Shown here: in pieces, positions 34,101 to 44,540 of the stretch | Layout: every line of letters starts with the position of its first letter | How positions within the stretch are numbered: position 1 is the first letter of the stretch | Assembly (NCBI RefSeq): GCF_947507565.1 | Contig: NC_089188.1 | Coordinates: 2,046,001 to 2,110,000 of the forward strand | Reading direction: 5' to 3' | DNA length: 64,000 nt | Source of the DNA: Oscarella lobularis | Lineage: Eukaryota; Porifera; Homoscleromorpha; Homosclerophorida; Oscarellidae | Made by a program: the position numbers and the translations under genes | The notes under the pieces: generated by a model | The model's input: only the letters and a program-made list of their open reading frames with translations | Told to the model about the DNA's origin: nothing | Database searches by the model: none

Positions 34101-36712
34101 CGTCGAGGGATGTCGCTTCACGGGCGAACGATTGGCGAACGATATCAAAGAAAAGTTAGAGTATATGTTGCAATTCGGCGACGCCCGCGCAGAAGAACAG
34201 CAGGATTGGCTGTTTGAAGACGTCTACGGCAGTAGCCTTCGTCAGTACGTTCACGGAACGGTGAGAAATGAAGATCTCTTTTTTTTGGTTGTCAATATGA
34301 CGCGACAGGTGTCAAGGATCTCGGATATAATTAGCAGATTTGTTCAGAAAGCGTCTGCTTTAGTTGACAGCGAAGGTGCGTGTTTTACTTCAGGTCCAGT
34401 AGACGTCGTAGAGAAGTCTTTAGGCTTGAAAGCTGCTGCTCTGATTCGTCGCTTACGAACAGATCTTCCTGAAGACGTATTAGATCCGTAGTCTAGGGAA
34501 ATGTTTTTCTACGTTTTTTTTTCAGGAGCAACATCAGCCCTACTTGACTGCTAATAGTAGTTGCGAGGACGACGAATCCAGTCGTCATCTTTTGCCAGAA
34601 AGAAAGTGCTTTGTGCTGGAAGCGACCGACGCAGGCATACTTAAAAGGCACCCGTTTTCGACCGCTCTGGCCGTGATCGGTGCTCACTGCATTGACGGTA
34701 TGGAACGGTGCACGGAACGGTGCACGAAAATATTGAACCTTTTTTCATTTTCTCTCTCCCCTAGTTCTCCAAACTGCAAATGACCTCTTTCTGCGACAAG
34801 TTACTAGCCAAGTAAGTTTTTATGCTGTTAGTGATTTAATTTTGACGTCGACGTTTGAAGAAAATGGAAATGGAAGCCGTTCTAAATGCTCTAATGAAAA
34901 CACAAGAAGAAGCGAAGGTGTAAAAGGCGCAAAACGTATTATAAGCACATTTCCACATTGCTCTCTTTCTAGAATTTTTCTGGAAATTCAAGCTTGCCTT
35001 CTTCGAGCCGGTGGACAAGCGTGCCGCCAGTCAGACTTGAACAAAAGGACGACGGCAGTAGCAAAAGCAATAGCGATACGAATCGCTGGGAAAATAATCC
35101 ACCAACGAGGCTTGAACCAAAAAACGACAATAGCGATGCAAATCGCTGGGCAAACGAGCCACCAACGAAGTTCGGACAAAAGAACGGTACAAATCGCTGG
35201 GCAAAGGAACCGCCAACAAGGCTGGGAAAAAAGAACGGCAATAGCGGTACAAATCGCTGGGCAAATGAGCCATCATCGACGCTTGAACAAAAGAACGACA
35301 AGAGCGGTACAAATCACTGGGCAAAGGAGCCGCCAACAAGGCTGGGAAAAAAGGACGGCAATAGTGGTACAAATCGCTGGGCAAATGAGCCATCATCGAC
35401 GCTTGAACAAAAAAACGACAATAGCGGTACAAATCGCTGGGCAAAGGAGCCGCCAACGAGGCTTGGACAAAAGAACGGCTATAGCGGTGCAAATGCGCCA
35501 CTAACAAAACTTGGACAAAAAGACGACAGCAGCACTGTAAATCGTCCTCGTGGCGCACTCGCTATCTCGGAAGCGCAAAGACCGGCTTCGAATCGTTGGC
35601 ATGAAGATCTAGATGGCATTGCTCTTACCTCCGACAGCGATATCTCTCAACCCCATTATCCACTTGCTCTTCCGTCGCCGATCACAGGCGAACAGAACTT
35701 CGGCGCTATTGGTACTCAAAGTCCACGAATAACGTACGAGGGGACACCTATCGGCTCTCGCAGTGAGCCGTTCGGAAGAGATACTGGCCTCGCAGATTTA
35801 GACGTTCGACGTCAAGAGTCCAAACGAAGAAAACGGCAGCGAGCCGGCGACACGCCGACTGAAGGTTTTGCGGACGAGACTCGGTATTCTCAGTCACCGC
35901 AGAGCCGCGGAAAACTTTACGGATACAAGCGTCTTCATAATGGAATTCTACAGCAACCCGAGTTTTCTGAATACGAGACGTCCGCCGCCGTCCGCGAGCT
36001 CCAAGTGCCGCCGACCCGTTACGGGCTTTCGAAATGGAATCAATTCGCTCGTCAAGACGATTTCGAATCGGAACTTTCGTTCGGCGTGCGTTCATACGGC
36101 ACGGCGGCGAGAGCTCCTCCGTTTCGACGAAGCGGCGGTGGCGCCGCATTGGCGTTTGAGAACGAGCCTCCGTCGCGTTCTCAACCGATAGCCAATTCGA
36201 TGCAGATCAATCGAATGCGAACGCCGCCGCCGCCGTCGAACGTCGTCAGCAGACCTCCTCGCAGTGTGATTAGGCTATACGACTTGGATTCCAAGCGAGA
36301 GCATCAGCGACGTCGAAAGCCCTTCTATCGCGCCCGACGACATCGCGGCGACGCCGTCGTCGCCGCTTCGGGAAGGATTGCCCAAGGGCAAAAGGAGAGG
36401 GTCCCTCGTGGCCCTACGACGACGCCGCTAACCGAGGATCGATACGCGCAATACGGACTGACGTTGGGAGACTTTCAGAGAAACATCACTCAATATCAAG
36501 TAAGACGGAGTAAAAAGAAACTTATTATTAAAATTTGCCACAACTGTATTATTAATTAATTAATCATTTATTTTTTCTAGCCCTTTGTGCACTCGGTTCA
36601 AGGAAGACGGGGTACTGTGACCTTTGCTCGGCCGCTAGTGGGTGGTAGTGGGGAGGGGGAGTCGTCTCCTGGTGGGGAGGACGCGAACGTTAAGTTGCCT
36701 CCTCTGGTGTAG
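31146..36712 (+). CDS. Long coiled-coil protein with tandem repeats, unknown function
   Basis: Multi-exon gene; not recognised. The first exon starts MGSPRNPKKRGDLEDRF. Many small exons then encode heptad-like Leu/Glu/Lys helices (LRSNIRLLIHDYTG, LNEVKEQISKVASLGQSV, AEICQLLTGVRE, ELLEKLDSKQKRTTDLV). An acidic middle follows with a five-fold SVVKSE repeat near 33.0-33.1 kb. A compact predicted helical region lies at 34.1-34.5 kb (LEYMLQFGDARAEEQQDWLF). Near 35.1-35.5 kb is a 20-residue tandem repeat around NRW and EPP. The C-terminal third is Arg/Pro/Ser-rich, ending after RRGTVTFARPLV at the stop at 36710. I traced continuity through 33669-33710 (splice giving TIDEEAFVSW) and 34490-34790, which argues for one gene, but splitting into two cannot be excluded. 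Its cilium-gene neighbours would fit a centrosomal or axonemal role; this is inference only. Confidence 0.55.
33023..33125 (+). repeat. 18-bp coding minisatellite, SVVKSE/PVVKSE
   Basis: About five and a half head-to-tail 18-base units, AGCGAGTCTGTGGTGAAG with few changes, encode Ser-Val-Val-Lys-Ser-Glu repeats. Lys-Ser-Glu resembles a sumoylation-type or phospho-dependent context (VVKSE is close to the psi-K-x-E motif). Confidence 0.85.
35080..35515 (+). repeat. 60-bp coding minisatellite around NRWA-EPP
   Basis: Roughly seven units of about 60 bases (20 residues: Gly-Thr-Asn-Arg-Trp-Ala, Glu-Pro, then Leu, Lys-Asn) run head to tail. Two unit types alternate (EPPTRLG and EPSSTLE), giving a 120-base higher-order period. 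Near-identical DNA between units points to recent expansion. Confidence 0.85.
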
Positions 36713-37019
36713 GAATGTCTTCTGGTTTTTGGCTCAGAGATCAAGTGTATACGAAAAAACACGTCTGCAGCTTTTGCAAGCTGCTTTTCTTCTCGCTGCA
36801 CTTCTCATCATAGCCAAAGTAAGAAAGAAATAGAAAGAAGGGGGCTCAGCTCAAGTGTAAAGACGTCTACACGAGTGTTTTTTGATTCAGTACGATTCTA
36901 TGCATCACAGCCGAAGACGAGAAAGAGGCAAAGAAAGAGAATAAGCCTCCTCCGAAAGAGCGAAGGCATGCCCCATCCGGGGGAGACTTACGGGAGATTG
37001 CCTTTAGCAACGCCAAAAC
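36713..37019. other. Intergenic region with a hydrophobic open frame
   Basis: 307 bases between the coiled-coil gene and IQCG. One frame ending at 36831 encodes a hydrophobic helix (LLQAAFLLAALLIIAK) followed by basic residues. It could be an alternative membrane-anchored end of the upstream gene, but no splice evidence supports it. Confidence 0.35.
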
Positions 37020-38818
37020 ATGGCGACCGTTCATCCGTCGCGATCTCAGCCGGCGGCTCCAGTTCTGTCATTGCTCGAAGGCCAATGCATTTCGGCCGTG
37101 CTCGAAGACTGCGTCGATCAATTGTCCGTGCTGGGAAGCGTGATGCAGATACACGACGCGGCTGGAGGCCGCCAGGACACGCGAGATTCGGTTCGCGCGC
37201 GTCGACGACAAGCGCTTCGGCTTCGTTTATCGTCGAATGTTTAGGCGAGCGAGTTGGCGCAGATTCTCCAAGGGCAAAAGATGCTGGAAACGCGCTACGA
37301 AGAGGTTCGAATACTAGACTATTTAAAAAAAATGCCGTTGAGACGCGTTACGTAGCTACTGGACGCGAGGGAAGGAGTCGAAGGGGGCGGTGGCAAAAAG
37401 GACATCAATGCTGAGCTGGTCGATCTGAATAGAGCGCTGAAGAATAGCACGAGAGGTATTTATTCATTTATTAGGAATTTAATTAATTAATTAATTAATT
37501 TGTTATTTTTCAGTTCTTTCTAAGGCTATGAATCAGCAGAAGGACACGTCTGCCTCGGAGAATTTACAAAAGATGCAACAGGACAGGTTGCTAGGAGACA
37601 CGGAGATGAGTTTTTTCTCGAAGGAACGACTTTGTTTCCCTAGGATGTTTTTACAGAACGTTCTCTCTAGCACGTTGACCGAGTTAAACAACGAGCGTTC
37701 GTTTTTCAACTTGACTCGCACCGTGCAGGAGGAGAATGGAGCAAAGAAAAACCAACTGGAAATGATTAAAAGGCAAAGGAGAGCGTCCAAAAAAAATAGA
37801 GGAAAAACGGTCATCGTTCCATAGGGAGAAAGAATGTCGACAGCGCGTTCGAGAACTCCAGGAGAAATTAATCGAAGCGAGGAGACAGCGAGAAGAAGAG
37901 CTCCAAGTGAGTCGACTAATAGCGATTATCTTTTGAATTCTATTTTCTTTTTTAGGTGTGTAATGAAAAGATTGCTCATTTGAAGGATCAGCTGCAAGAG
38001 ATGAAGGCCAAGACGAGCATGGAGAGCAAGTACTTGAAAAAGGACGCCGACGTGAGGGTGAGCAGCACGCAGAAAAAATGCCAGATGAGCGAGAGTGAAA
38101 TGGAAGCCGAAGCGGAGGTTTGTAAATAAATAATTGAGACCGGCGGCGTAGAATTGAACGTGTTTTAGAAATTGACTCGGAATATTGCGGAAGAGGCTAA
38201 AGTGCACGCAGAAATCAAGCGTTTTCTCAAACAACATCAAGAGGTAAGAGTCAGTATCTGAATATTTATCAATTCCAACCTTTCCCCACCAGGACTTGAC
38301 AGCTCAAGTCGAGCACTGGATGAACAAGCACGAAAAAGACGTGCAAGCCAAACAGGACGAGTTGGACGCACTCAAGGTGAGCGAAGAAGTCAACACAAGC
38401 ACCCAATCTACTACGACTTCTATAGTCGGCAAGAGACAACGACATGGTTCGGCTAAAGGAACTCACTGACAAAGTAAGAGAACAAAAAAACGCGAGATAT
38501 AGAAACATTGATTGTTTGACAGTACAACGAATATGAAGAAGTGGTCGTTGACGATCGCATTCTAAAGGAAAAGGAAAGACGGCGGGCCGAACAGGAGGCA
38601 TTGCAAGCGCGAGCCGCTACGAGAGTACTCACGCCTATCACGTTATTATGATTTCGTCCTAAGAGGCCGTGGTTTTTCAGGTGCAGGCCTGGTGGCGCGG
38701 GATTCTCGTACGACATCAGTTGGGTCCGTATAGCAAGAAGAAGAAGAAAAAGGGACCGAAGAGCGGTAAGAAGGGCAAAAAGGGTAAGAAGGGAAAGAAG
38801 GGAAAGAAAAAGAAGTAA
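37020..38818 (+). CDS. IQCG: IQCG / DRC9, dynein regulatory complex subunit
   Basis: Multi-exon gene starting at the ATG at 37020 and stopping at 38816-38818. It follows animal IQCG along its length: [17 protein letters not shown] near the N-terminus, the middle coiled coil ([15 protein letters not shown]), then [34 protein letters not shown], the [19 protein letters not shown] helix, [12 protein letters not shown] and finally an IQ motif, [17 protein letters not shown]. The tail is Lys/Gly-only, as in vertebrate IQCG. IQCG is DRC9 of the nexin-dynein regulatory complex in motile axonemes; its IQ motif binds calmodulin. The 5' exons are approximate. It converges on the next gene with 54 bases between stops. 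Confidence 0.88.
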
Positions 38819-38872
38819 ACAAGGGGGAAACCGTCTTTTATTATCATCATCGTTATAATTATTAAAACGCTC

Positions 38873-39972
38873 TCATATGTCTGCCTGCAATTCTATAAAA
38901 TCTAGAACAGGCTGAATCGCTTTGGTTAGCTCATCGGGAAACGATGCCACAGTCAATTGTATGGAATCGGTGATCCGAGTCATCCATTCCTTGAGGTGAT
39001 CCGGAAGATGAGGCTTGGGGTCATTGTCGTCCTTTTCGACGTTGCACGAAGCCTTGATTGCCTTGAAATTCTGCTCGATACTCGTCTTTTGTTTCGAAAA
39101 GAAGGGTAGCATTTGAGCGAGACATTGCTGGTGGAAGAAAATCACGTCATAGGGAGGAGAAAGAGAACTGTTTCCAGTACGTGGAGCAGAGCCGTCTGAT
39201 GGGCCATGTACTTGTGATTGGCCTGATGATTGACGTCGTGCCCTATCTGCTTGCTCGTCGCAAAGAGTTGATTCAGCGCCGCCACGTTCGAAAAGTAGGC
39301 TGCACATAATAAATAAATTTTTTGAAATTTTAATTTTTTTTATTAGAGAACCGTCTGAATCAACGGCGCTTTCCTCTTCGAGAACGTTCGTGTCTTCTCC
39401 CCTTTCGAGCAATGCAGCCGCTTGCGGGAAAAGAGAGTCGATGCCCGTGTATTCAAGGTACGCCTACAGCATTACGTCACAACGCCGCGGAGTTCAAATT
39501 CTGACGTCACATTTACCGGTATGTCGGTTTCGGGTACGGGGAGTTGTTGGAGAAGGTCCCGCACTTGACGAACGATAGGCAGAACTGCACGCATTAGAAA
39601 ACGCTTCGAAAAGGCTACGGTACCGTACTTCGGCTCTCCGCCGTCGCCGAAGCGTTTCTCCAACGTTTTGCGACCTACGCACTAGGCTTTCGAAAGCGCC
39701 GTTACGAGCGAGGCGGCACTGACCGTTTCTCCCGCTTTGGAGCGAGCTATGGCCTCGATAACGGTGCAGTGCGCCAGTACGGCGACTGCAATTTCGCCCG
39801 GCGTCCGTTTGACGCTCCAGAGCGGTTCGCACAGGCGAACGTCGACTTTGGGTTCGCGTTGAGAGTCGGCTATTTGTTTTTCGAGAGGTGCATTACCTTT
39901 TAGCGACGAATCGTAGGAATAGGGCGTGCGAAGAGGTGGCGGCGCGAGTGTTAGTGGACGAATCGCTGCCAT
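38873..39972 (-). CDS. Unrecognised conserved-looking helical protein
   Basis: Minus-strand gene starting at 39972 (MAAIRPLTLAPPPLRTPYSY). Four to five exons are visible. The first ends KAGET and splices in phase 0 to CVGRKTLEKRFGDGG; a middle exon holds AYLEYTGIDSLFPQAAALLE, then AYFSNVAALNQLF and HKYMAHQTALLHVLE; the last exon (QCLAQMLPFFSKQKTS onward) ends in LDFIELQADI. It is about 300 residues, mostly amphipathic helices, without signal peptide or membrane segment. I could not place it in a family. It sits between IQCG and DZIP1 and is divergent from DZIP1 over 155 bases, so co-expression with cilium genes is possible but unproven. Exon junctions in the middle are approximate. Confidence 0.6.
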
Positions 39973-40127
39973 CTTCGATTATCCTGGCGGTTTCAAAAAT
40001 CGAACAGCTTTATTCTTAGACGTTTGCTAAAAAAGACCCTTTTTTCGTGCAGACGACTTGGATTCCGACGTAGGATGGCGCACGCTACAGTACGGGCGTT
40101 TCCAACGCCAACGGAAAGCTTATTACG
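39973..40127. promoter_or_regulatory. Divergent promoter region upstream of DZIP1
   Basis: 155 bases between the two start codons. Motile-cilium genes are commonly driven by RFX X-box motifs; I did not find a convincing full X-box by eye. Confidence 0.35.
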
Positions 40128-43100
40128 ATGTCCGCCTTCCAGCCGCTAAACCCAGTCGAAAACGCGCCAACGGACAGTCGTAGAGTCGGTAGGCGGCGTT
40201 CTCGGTTTAGCAGCAGTCTCGTTTATCGGCGTTTTCTCAGCTGCGACTTCGTCGCTCTTCAAACGGCGACGAGTTCGCGTCGATTGGCGAGCGATTGGTA
40301 AGCGCTGACATCGAAAACGCATTACTCCCAATATGAAACGTCTTGTTTGCGCGAACAGCGGCCGTCGACATCGAGAGAGTCACTCGCAACTTGGACGTCA
40401 GAATTCTTCAAGACAATGTCATGAACGTCGCGTTCTGTGATATCGAAAAAGAGGTAGGATGACTAGTTCGACAGAATGAGTAGTGAAAACCACTCTGGTT
40501 TGATTACAAGGAGGGTTTGTCTGTTGATCCGAATTTCGTCAAAGTTTTTCGATTGGCTCAATTGATTATAGAATACGTGCTGGTACAGAAATATAGTGCA
40601 TGCTTGTATCACATAGTCGCACAAGGTCGATGTGAATAGCATTGCCAAAAGCAAATGGAGTCCGAACTAAAAGTAGTCTCACAGCAATTGGAAACAGCGA
40701 CGAAGGCGGAGAATGAGTTGAAACAAATCGTTTCTCATCGCGAACAGGAATTGGTGACCGTCAAAAAGGAGAATCGCAAACGACGAAAAATGCTACAGGC
40801 AGCTCAGAGCCTAATGCAGGCCGGAGCCAACGGCTATCACAAGGTTGAGCTCAGAACGATCAATAATTATTATTCCTTATTTCCTCTATTAGTGTTCGCT
40901 CTGCTCCAAGGCTTTCATCAGTGGCGCCTTTCTGCAGAGTCACATGCAACGTCGGCACGGGGAACAGATCAGTTTGACGCTGACCGATGGATTGATGCAG
41001 CAGAAGAGCGATCGACTGAAGCACGCAGTCGACGCAGCGAGGTAGAATCACTACGTATTATAATAACGTTTTTTGTGGATGTGAACTTGTAGGGAGACTG
41101 CTCTGCAGACGGCGAAGGCCGACGCCCAATCTGAGCTGGAGTCTGCGATGGAGAACATGCGCCAACAGATGTTGACTGTCGAGGAGAATTTGAAAGCGGA
41201 GATGAAACAGAACGTAATAGAGAATCTATTTGTTTTTGCACGTGGGGATGATTGGATATAGGAGGATGCCATGATGCGAAAACGAGACGTCGAAATTTCC
41301 GAATGGCGAGCGCGCGAGGATAGGCAAAAGGAATGCGAATCGCTTTTCAAAACCTTGCGTCGATTCAATAATCGTTTAGGTGGAAATGGATGATCTGCAT
41401 CAAAAAATCTCTTCTTTGGAAAGAGACAGGGAAGAAGCGCAAAAGGTAGAAAAGACACGTGCGCTCATATTTCAAAGCGTCAGCATTTTTTCTGCAGGAA
41501 ATAGATAAACTGAAAATTACACAAGGTGTCTATGCAGTGACGAGGCTCTATAATAATAATAATCTATGCGTTTCTTCATAGCAAACAAAGCCTCTCATCT
41601 TGGAGAGCTCGAGGTAGAAAACCATTATTTATTTATATTGGCATACTGATTCTTCGTCTTTTAGGATGATTTAGCGGACGGGGTTTTAAAAAGCAGGCAG
41701 CAGGCCGAGGAAATGGAAAGGCAAAGGGAGGAGTATCAGCAGCAGATTGGTGACGCAAGAACATCGGTGAGAAAATCTGAACTAGGACGGTTCGCTATTG
41801 AACTTTGAGAGAGTTCACAGTGAATTACCACGGTTCGATATAGCGAATCGCGGTAGTTCACTGCGAAATCGGTACTCAAGAAAAATATAATAAAAATGGT
41901 GGGCGCGCGGTTTCAGCTTGAAGGCGTTCAAAACGAAATGAAAAAGAGGGAAAAGAAGTGGAAGAAACGATTGCGAGAAATGGAGGAGAGTCACAGAGCC
42001 GAACTTGATGACGTAGACCGCGTTCTTAAGAAGTCGTGGGGGTTGATTGTTGAGATTTTTTTCTTCTGCCAGATGTCGTCCAAACTGATCGGCATGCAAC
42101 GAAGTCTTGTCAAATCGACGCGACAGGCTGAGCAGCTCACTTCGTCGAAGAACGACAACGCGGAAGAAGTGAATAGTCTCAAGGAAAGACTAGAAGAACT
42201 AAATCAGGTTTGTCGTTCATTGATTAATTAAGCGGCCAAATACGATATTGCCTTTTTTTGAAGATTATTTCCGAGCAGAGAAATCGAGCTGACGTCAATG
42301 TGACGCCAGGTAAAAGAGACGCTATTTCAGATTGAATAGTCATGTTTAGCTGTAGCCAAACCCGTTACAAAAGCTCAACCAATAGACGAAGACGAAACAA
42401 CGGAGGAAGAATCCGGTGAGACCAACTTTAGTATGTTTTTCTCGTTTAATTTTTTTCCCGAATGAAGAAGACGAAGACGACGGTTTGGATGTATCGAGTT
42501 TTAACGGTTCTGTGCGCAAAGATTTGGCAGACTCCATAAAACAGTAAGGAATTCGAAAAGATGCCGTCTATTTTAAGTGAGAGCTCCAGGTCGCGTCGGG
42601 AAACTGAAACTCGAGTCGAGTCGTTGCAGACTACGCAGGCACAGCCGCTTGAGAGCGACGACGGAACGGAAACCGAGTTCGGAATATGAGGGTTGTGGGG
42701 TTTTGAAGTGACGCTTGTTGTTTAGGTCGGAAAAGGAGAACGAAGTCTTTGAGGTAAATTAGGAAAAACTTGAATTAGGAATACGATCATTTGTTCTTTT
42801 TTTAAGGCGAATCGTACCCTTAATCCTGGCGTTCAAAGTGCGAGTGTTACAAAGCATATTTAGCCTTTCTGATTTTCGTATTGCTTTAGCTCGATACCGA
42901 CATTCTGACGCGGTGATATCGCGCGAGAAAAAGGCATTGACGTCCGTTTTTGGGCATGAATTGGAAAGGAGAGGCGTTCCATCGGTCAGAAATTTCGTTT
43001 TTTGTACTTTTCGCTCAGTCATTTAATATGTAAAGAGCTCAAGCCGACTGTCTTCTCCTCAATACGCCGATAAGTTGTCTGCTTTGGAGAAAGAAAGAGA

Positions 43101-44421
43101 AGTTCTAGCAAAGGTATTAGAGTGCTCTTTTCTATCAACTCTACTTCATTCTTTCGCTGTCAGAAACATCGCAACGTGTTTGAGATACGAAGGAGGTGCT
43201 GGCCGAGACTCAAGAAAGAATCAAACCCTAAAAAATTCATGTTTTCGTTTAGCTGTCTCAAAGAAGTGAACGACATCGTTCAAGCTCGATTCAGGGGGGA
43301 TCAAAGTGTGACGTCGGCGGCGGCGGCGGCTGCATCGAAGCCGCCCATCACTCCAAAACCCTCGCAAGTGAATCAACCCCGAAAACAATCTTCTCAACAA
43401 GCTCCCGCTCAACCTCGACCCTATCTACCGCAACCGGCTACGAAAACGATAGTCAACGACTGGGACGACGACGATTCTGACGAAGAAACGGAATCCGATC
43501 TCGAGAGTCTTCCCGACGGGATAAAGCGGCGAGAAACGATCGAGCCGATCAAATCTATTCCCTCCGTCACCGAACCTCCGCCTCCGCCTCCTCGCTCGTC
43601 GACTCCCAACGATCAGCGGCGAAAAAACGCCGACAATTCGTGGGACAGGTAAGAGCGGTGTATTCCTTCTGCAAGCAATGGTTTGTATATGCGTCTTTCT
43701 GCAGCGAAGAGTCTCAGAGCGGGCTCTCGGAGTCCGTCGAAGAAGACGACGATCTTGACTTGCCTGGAATTTCGCACGCGGTCAAAGCAGAGCCGACAAT
43801 TCCAGCATCGTCCTTGCCGAGAAGAATGGATGATGACGATGACGAGGATGACGACGACGACGGCGACGACGACGATGACAAAAGAATAGAGGTCAAAAGA
43901 AGGGAGGTCAGTAAACCTACGTCGTTTAAATTTACCTTTGTGCATTTGGGAAGCGTTTTTTAAAGGGTTCAGGCCGTGTTGCTTCCTTGACTCATCGACT
44001 CAGTGCCAGTCTTTCTATGAGTCCAGATCCGAGCAAAAAACCCAAAGGAGGTGTCGCTTTATTTGGGGGATCAGCTCTTCCCGCCGCCGCTCCTGCGAAG
44101 ATGGCTAATGATTTTGACGACGACGATGACGACGAATTTTCTAGCGTGACGGAAATGGACGATGACGTTAGTGAATCCAAAAGAAACACTGGGTAAGCAC
44201 GTGGTCTAGTAAAAAATGTTTTCTTCTTACTGATTTTTTTGTAGTGGGATGAAATTCACGTCTGCTTCTTCAGGTAGCATAGTAGATTAAACCAGGCCTA
44301 TTAAAATAGTTTAATGGATTTTTCAGGATCAAGGATGCCAGTGATGGTACCATCGATAATCAATAACGACTTTTCTGATTTAGACGACGACGACATAGAA
44401 ACGACAGCACTACCTCACTGA
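40128..44421 (+). CDS. DZIP1: DZIP1/DZIP1L, ciliary transition-zone zinc-finger protein
   Basis: First exons 40128-40188, 40241-40297, 40359-40453, 40511-40582 and 40640 onward join in frame; the stop is at 44419-44421. The N-terminal domain is diagnostic: RVRVDWRAIAAVDIERVTRN, NVAFCDIEKE, VFRLAQLIIEYVLHCQ. A coiled coil follows, then a single C2H2 finger CSLCSKAFISGAFLQSHMQRRH in the exon after 40893, then a long Glu/Lys coiled coil. The C-terminal third is acidic (NDWDDDDSDEE and Asp runs) and Pro-rich, ending DDDDIETTALPH. DZIP1 acts at the basal body in cilium formation and Hedgehog signalling. The CxxC pair that vertebrate proteins carry just before VFRLAQL appears to be absent here (EGLSVDPNFVKVF). 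Later exons are approximate. Confidence 0.88.
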
Positions 44422-44540
44422 CAAAACCAAAACAATAGATAAATAGTATGTAACGCATGCTAATTAGCCGGTAGGTCGACGTGTCAATATAGGTCCGGGA
44501 CATCTGACGTTAGCCACACCTTGAAGAATAAAAAAACGGC

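Noticed and set aside
35031-35558. Array of evenly spaced repeats resembling a CRISPR array
   Set aside because: The 60-base units are contiguous without variable spacers and are in frame in a eukaryotic coding exon.
36642-36833. Hydrophobic 63-codon frame as a small membrane protein gene
   Set aside because: Its first half overlaps the end of the coiled-coil gene in another frame and no promoter, start context or splice signal supports it; mentioned only as intergenic content.
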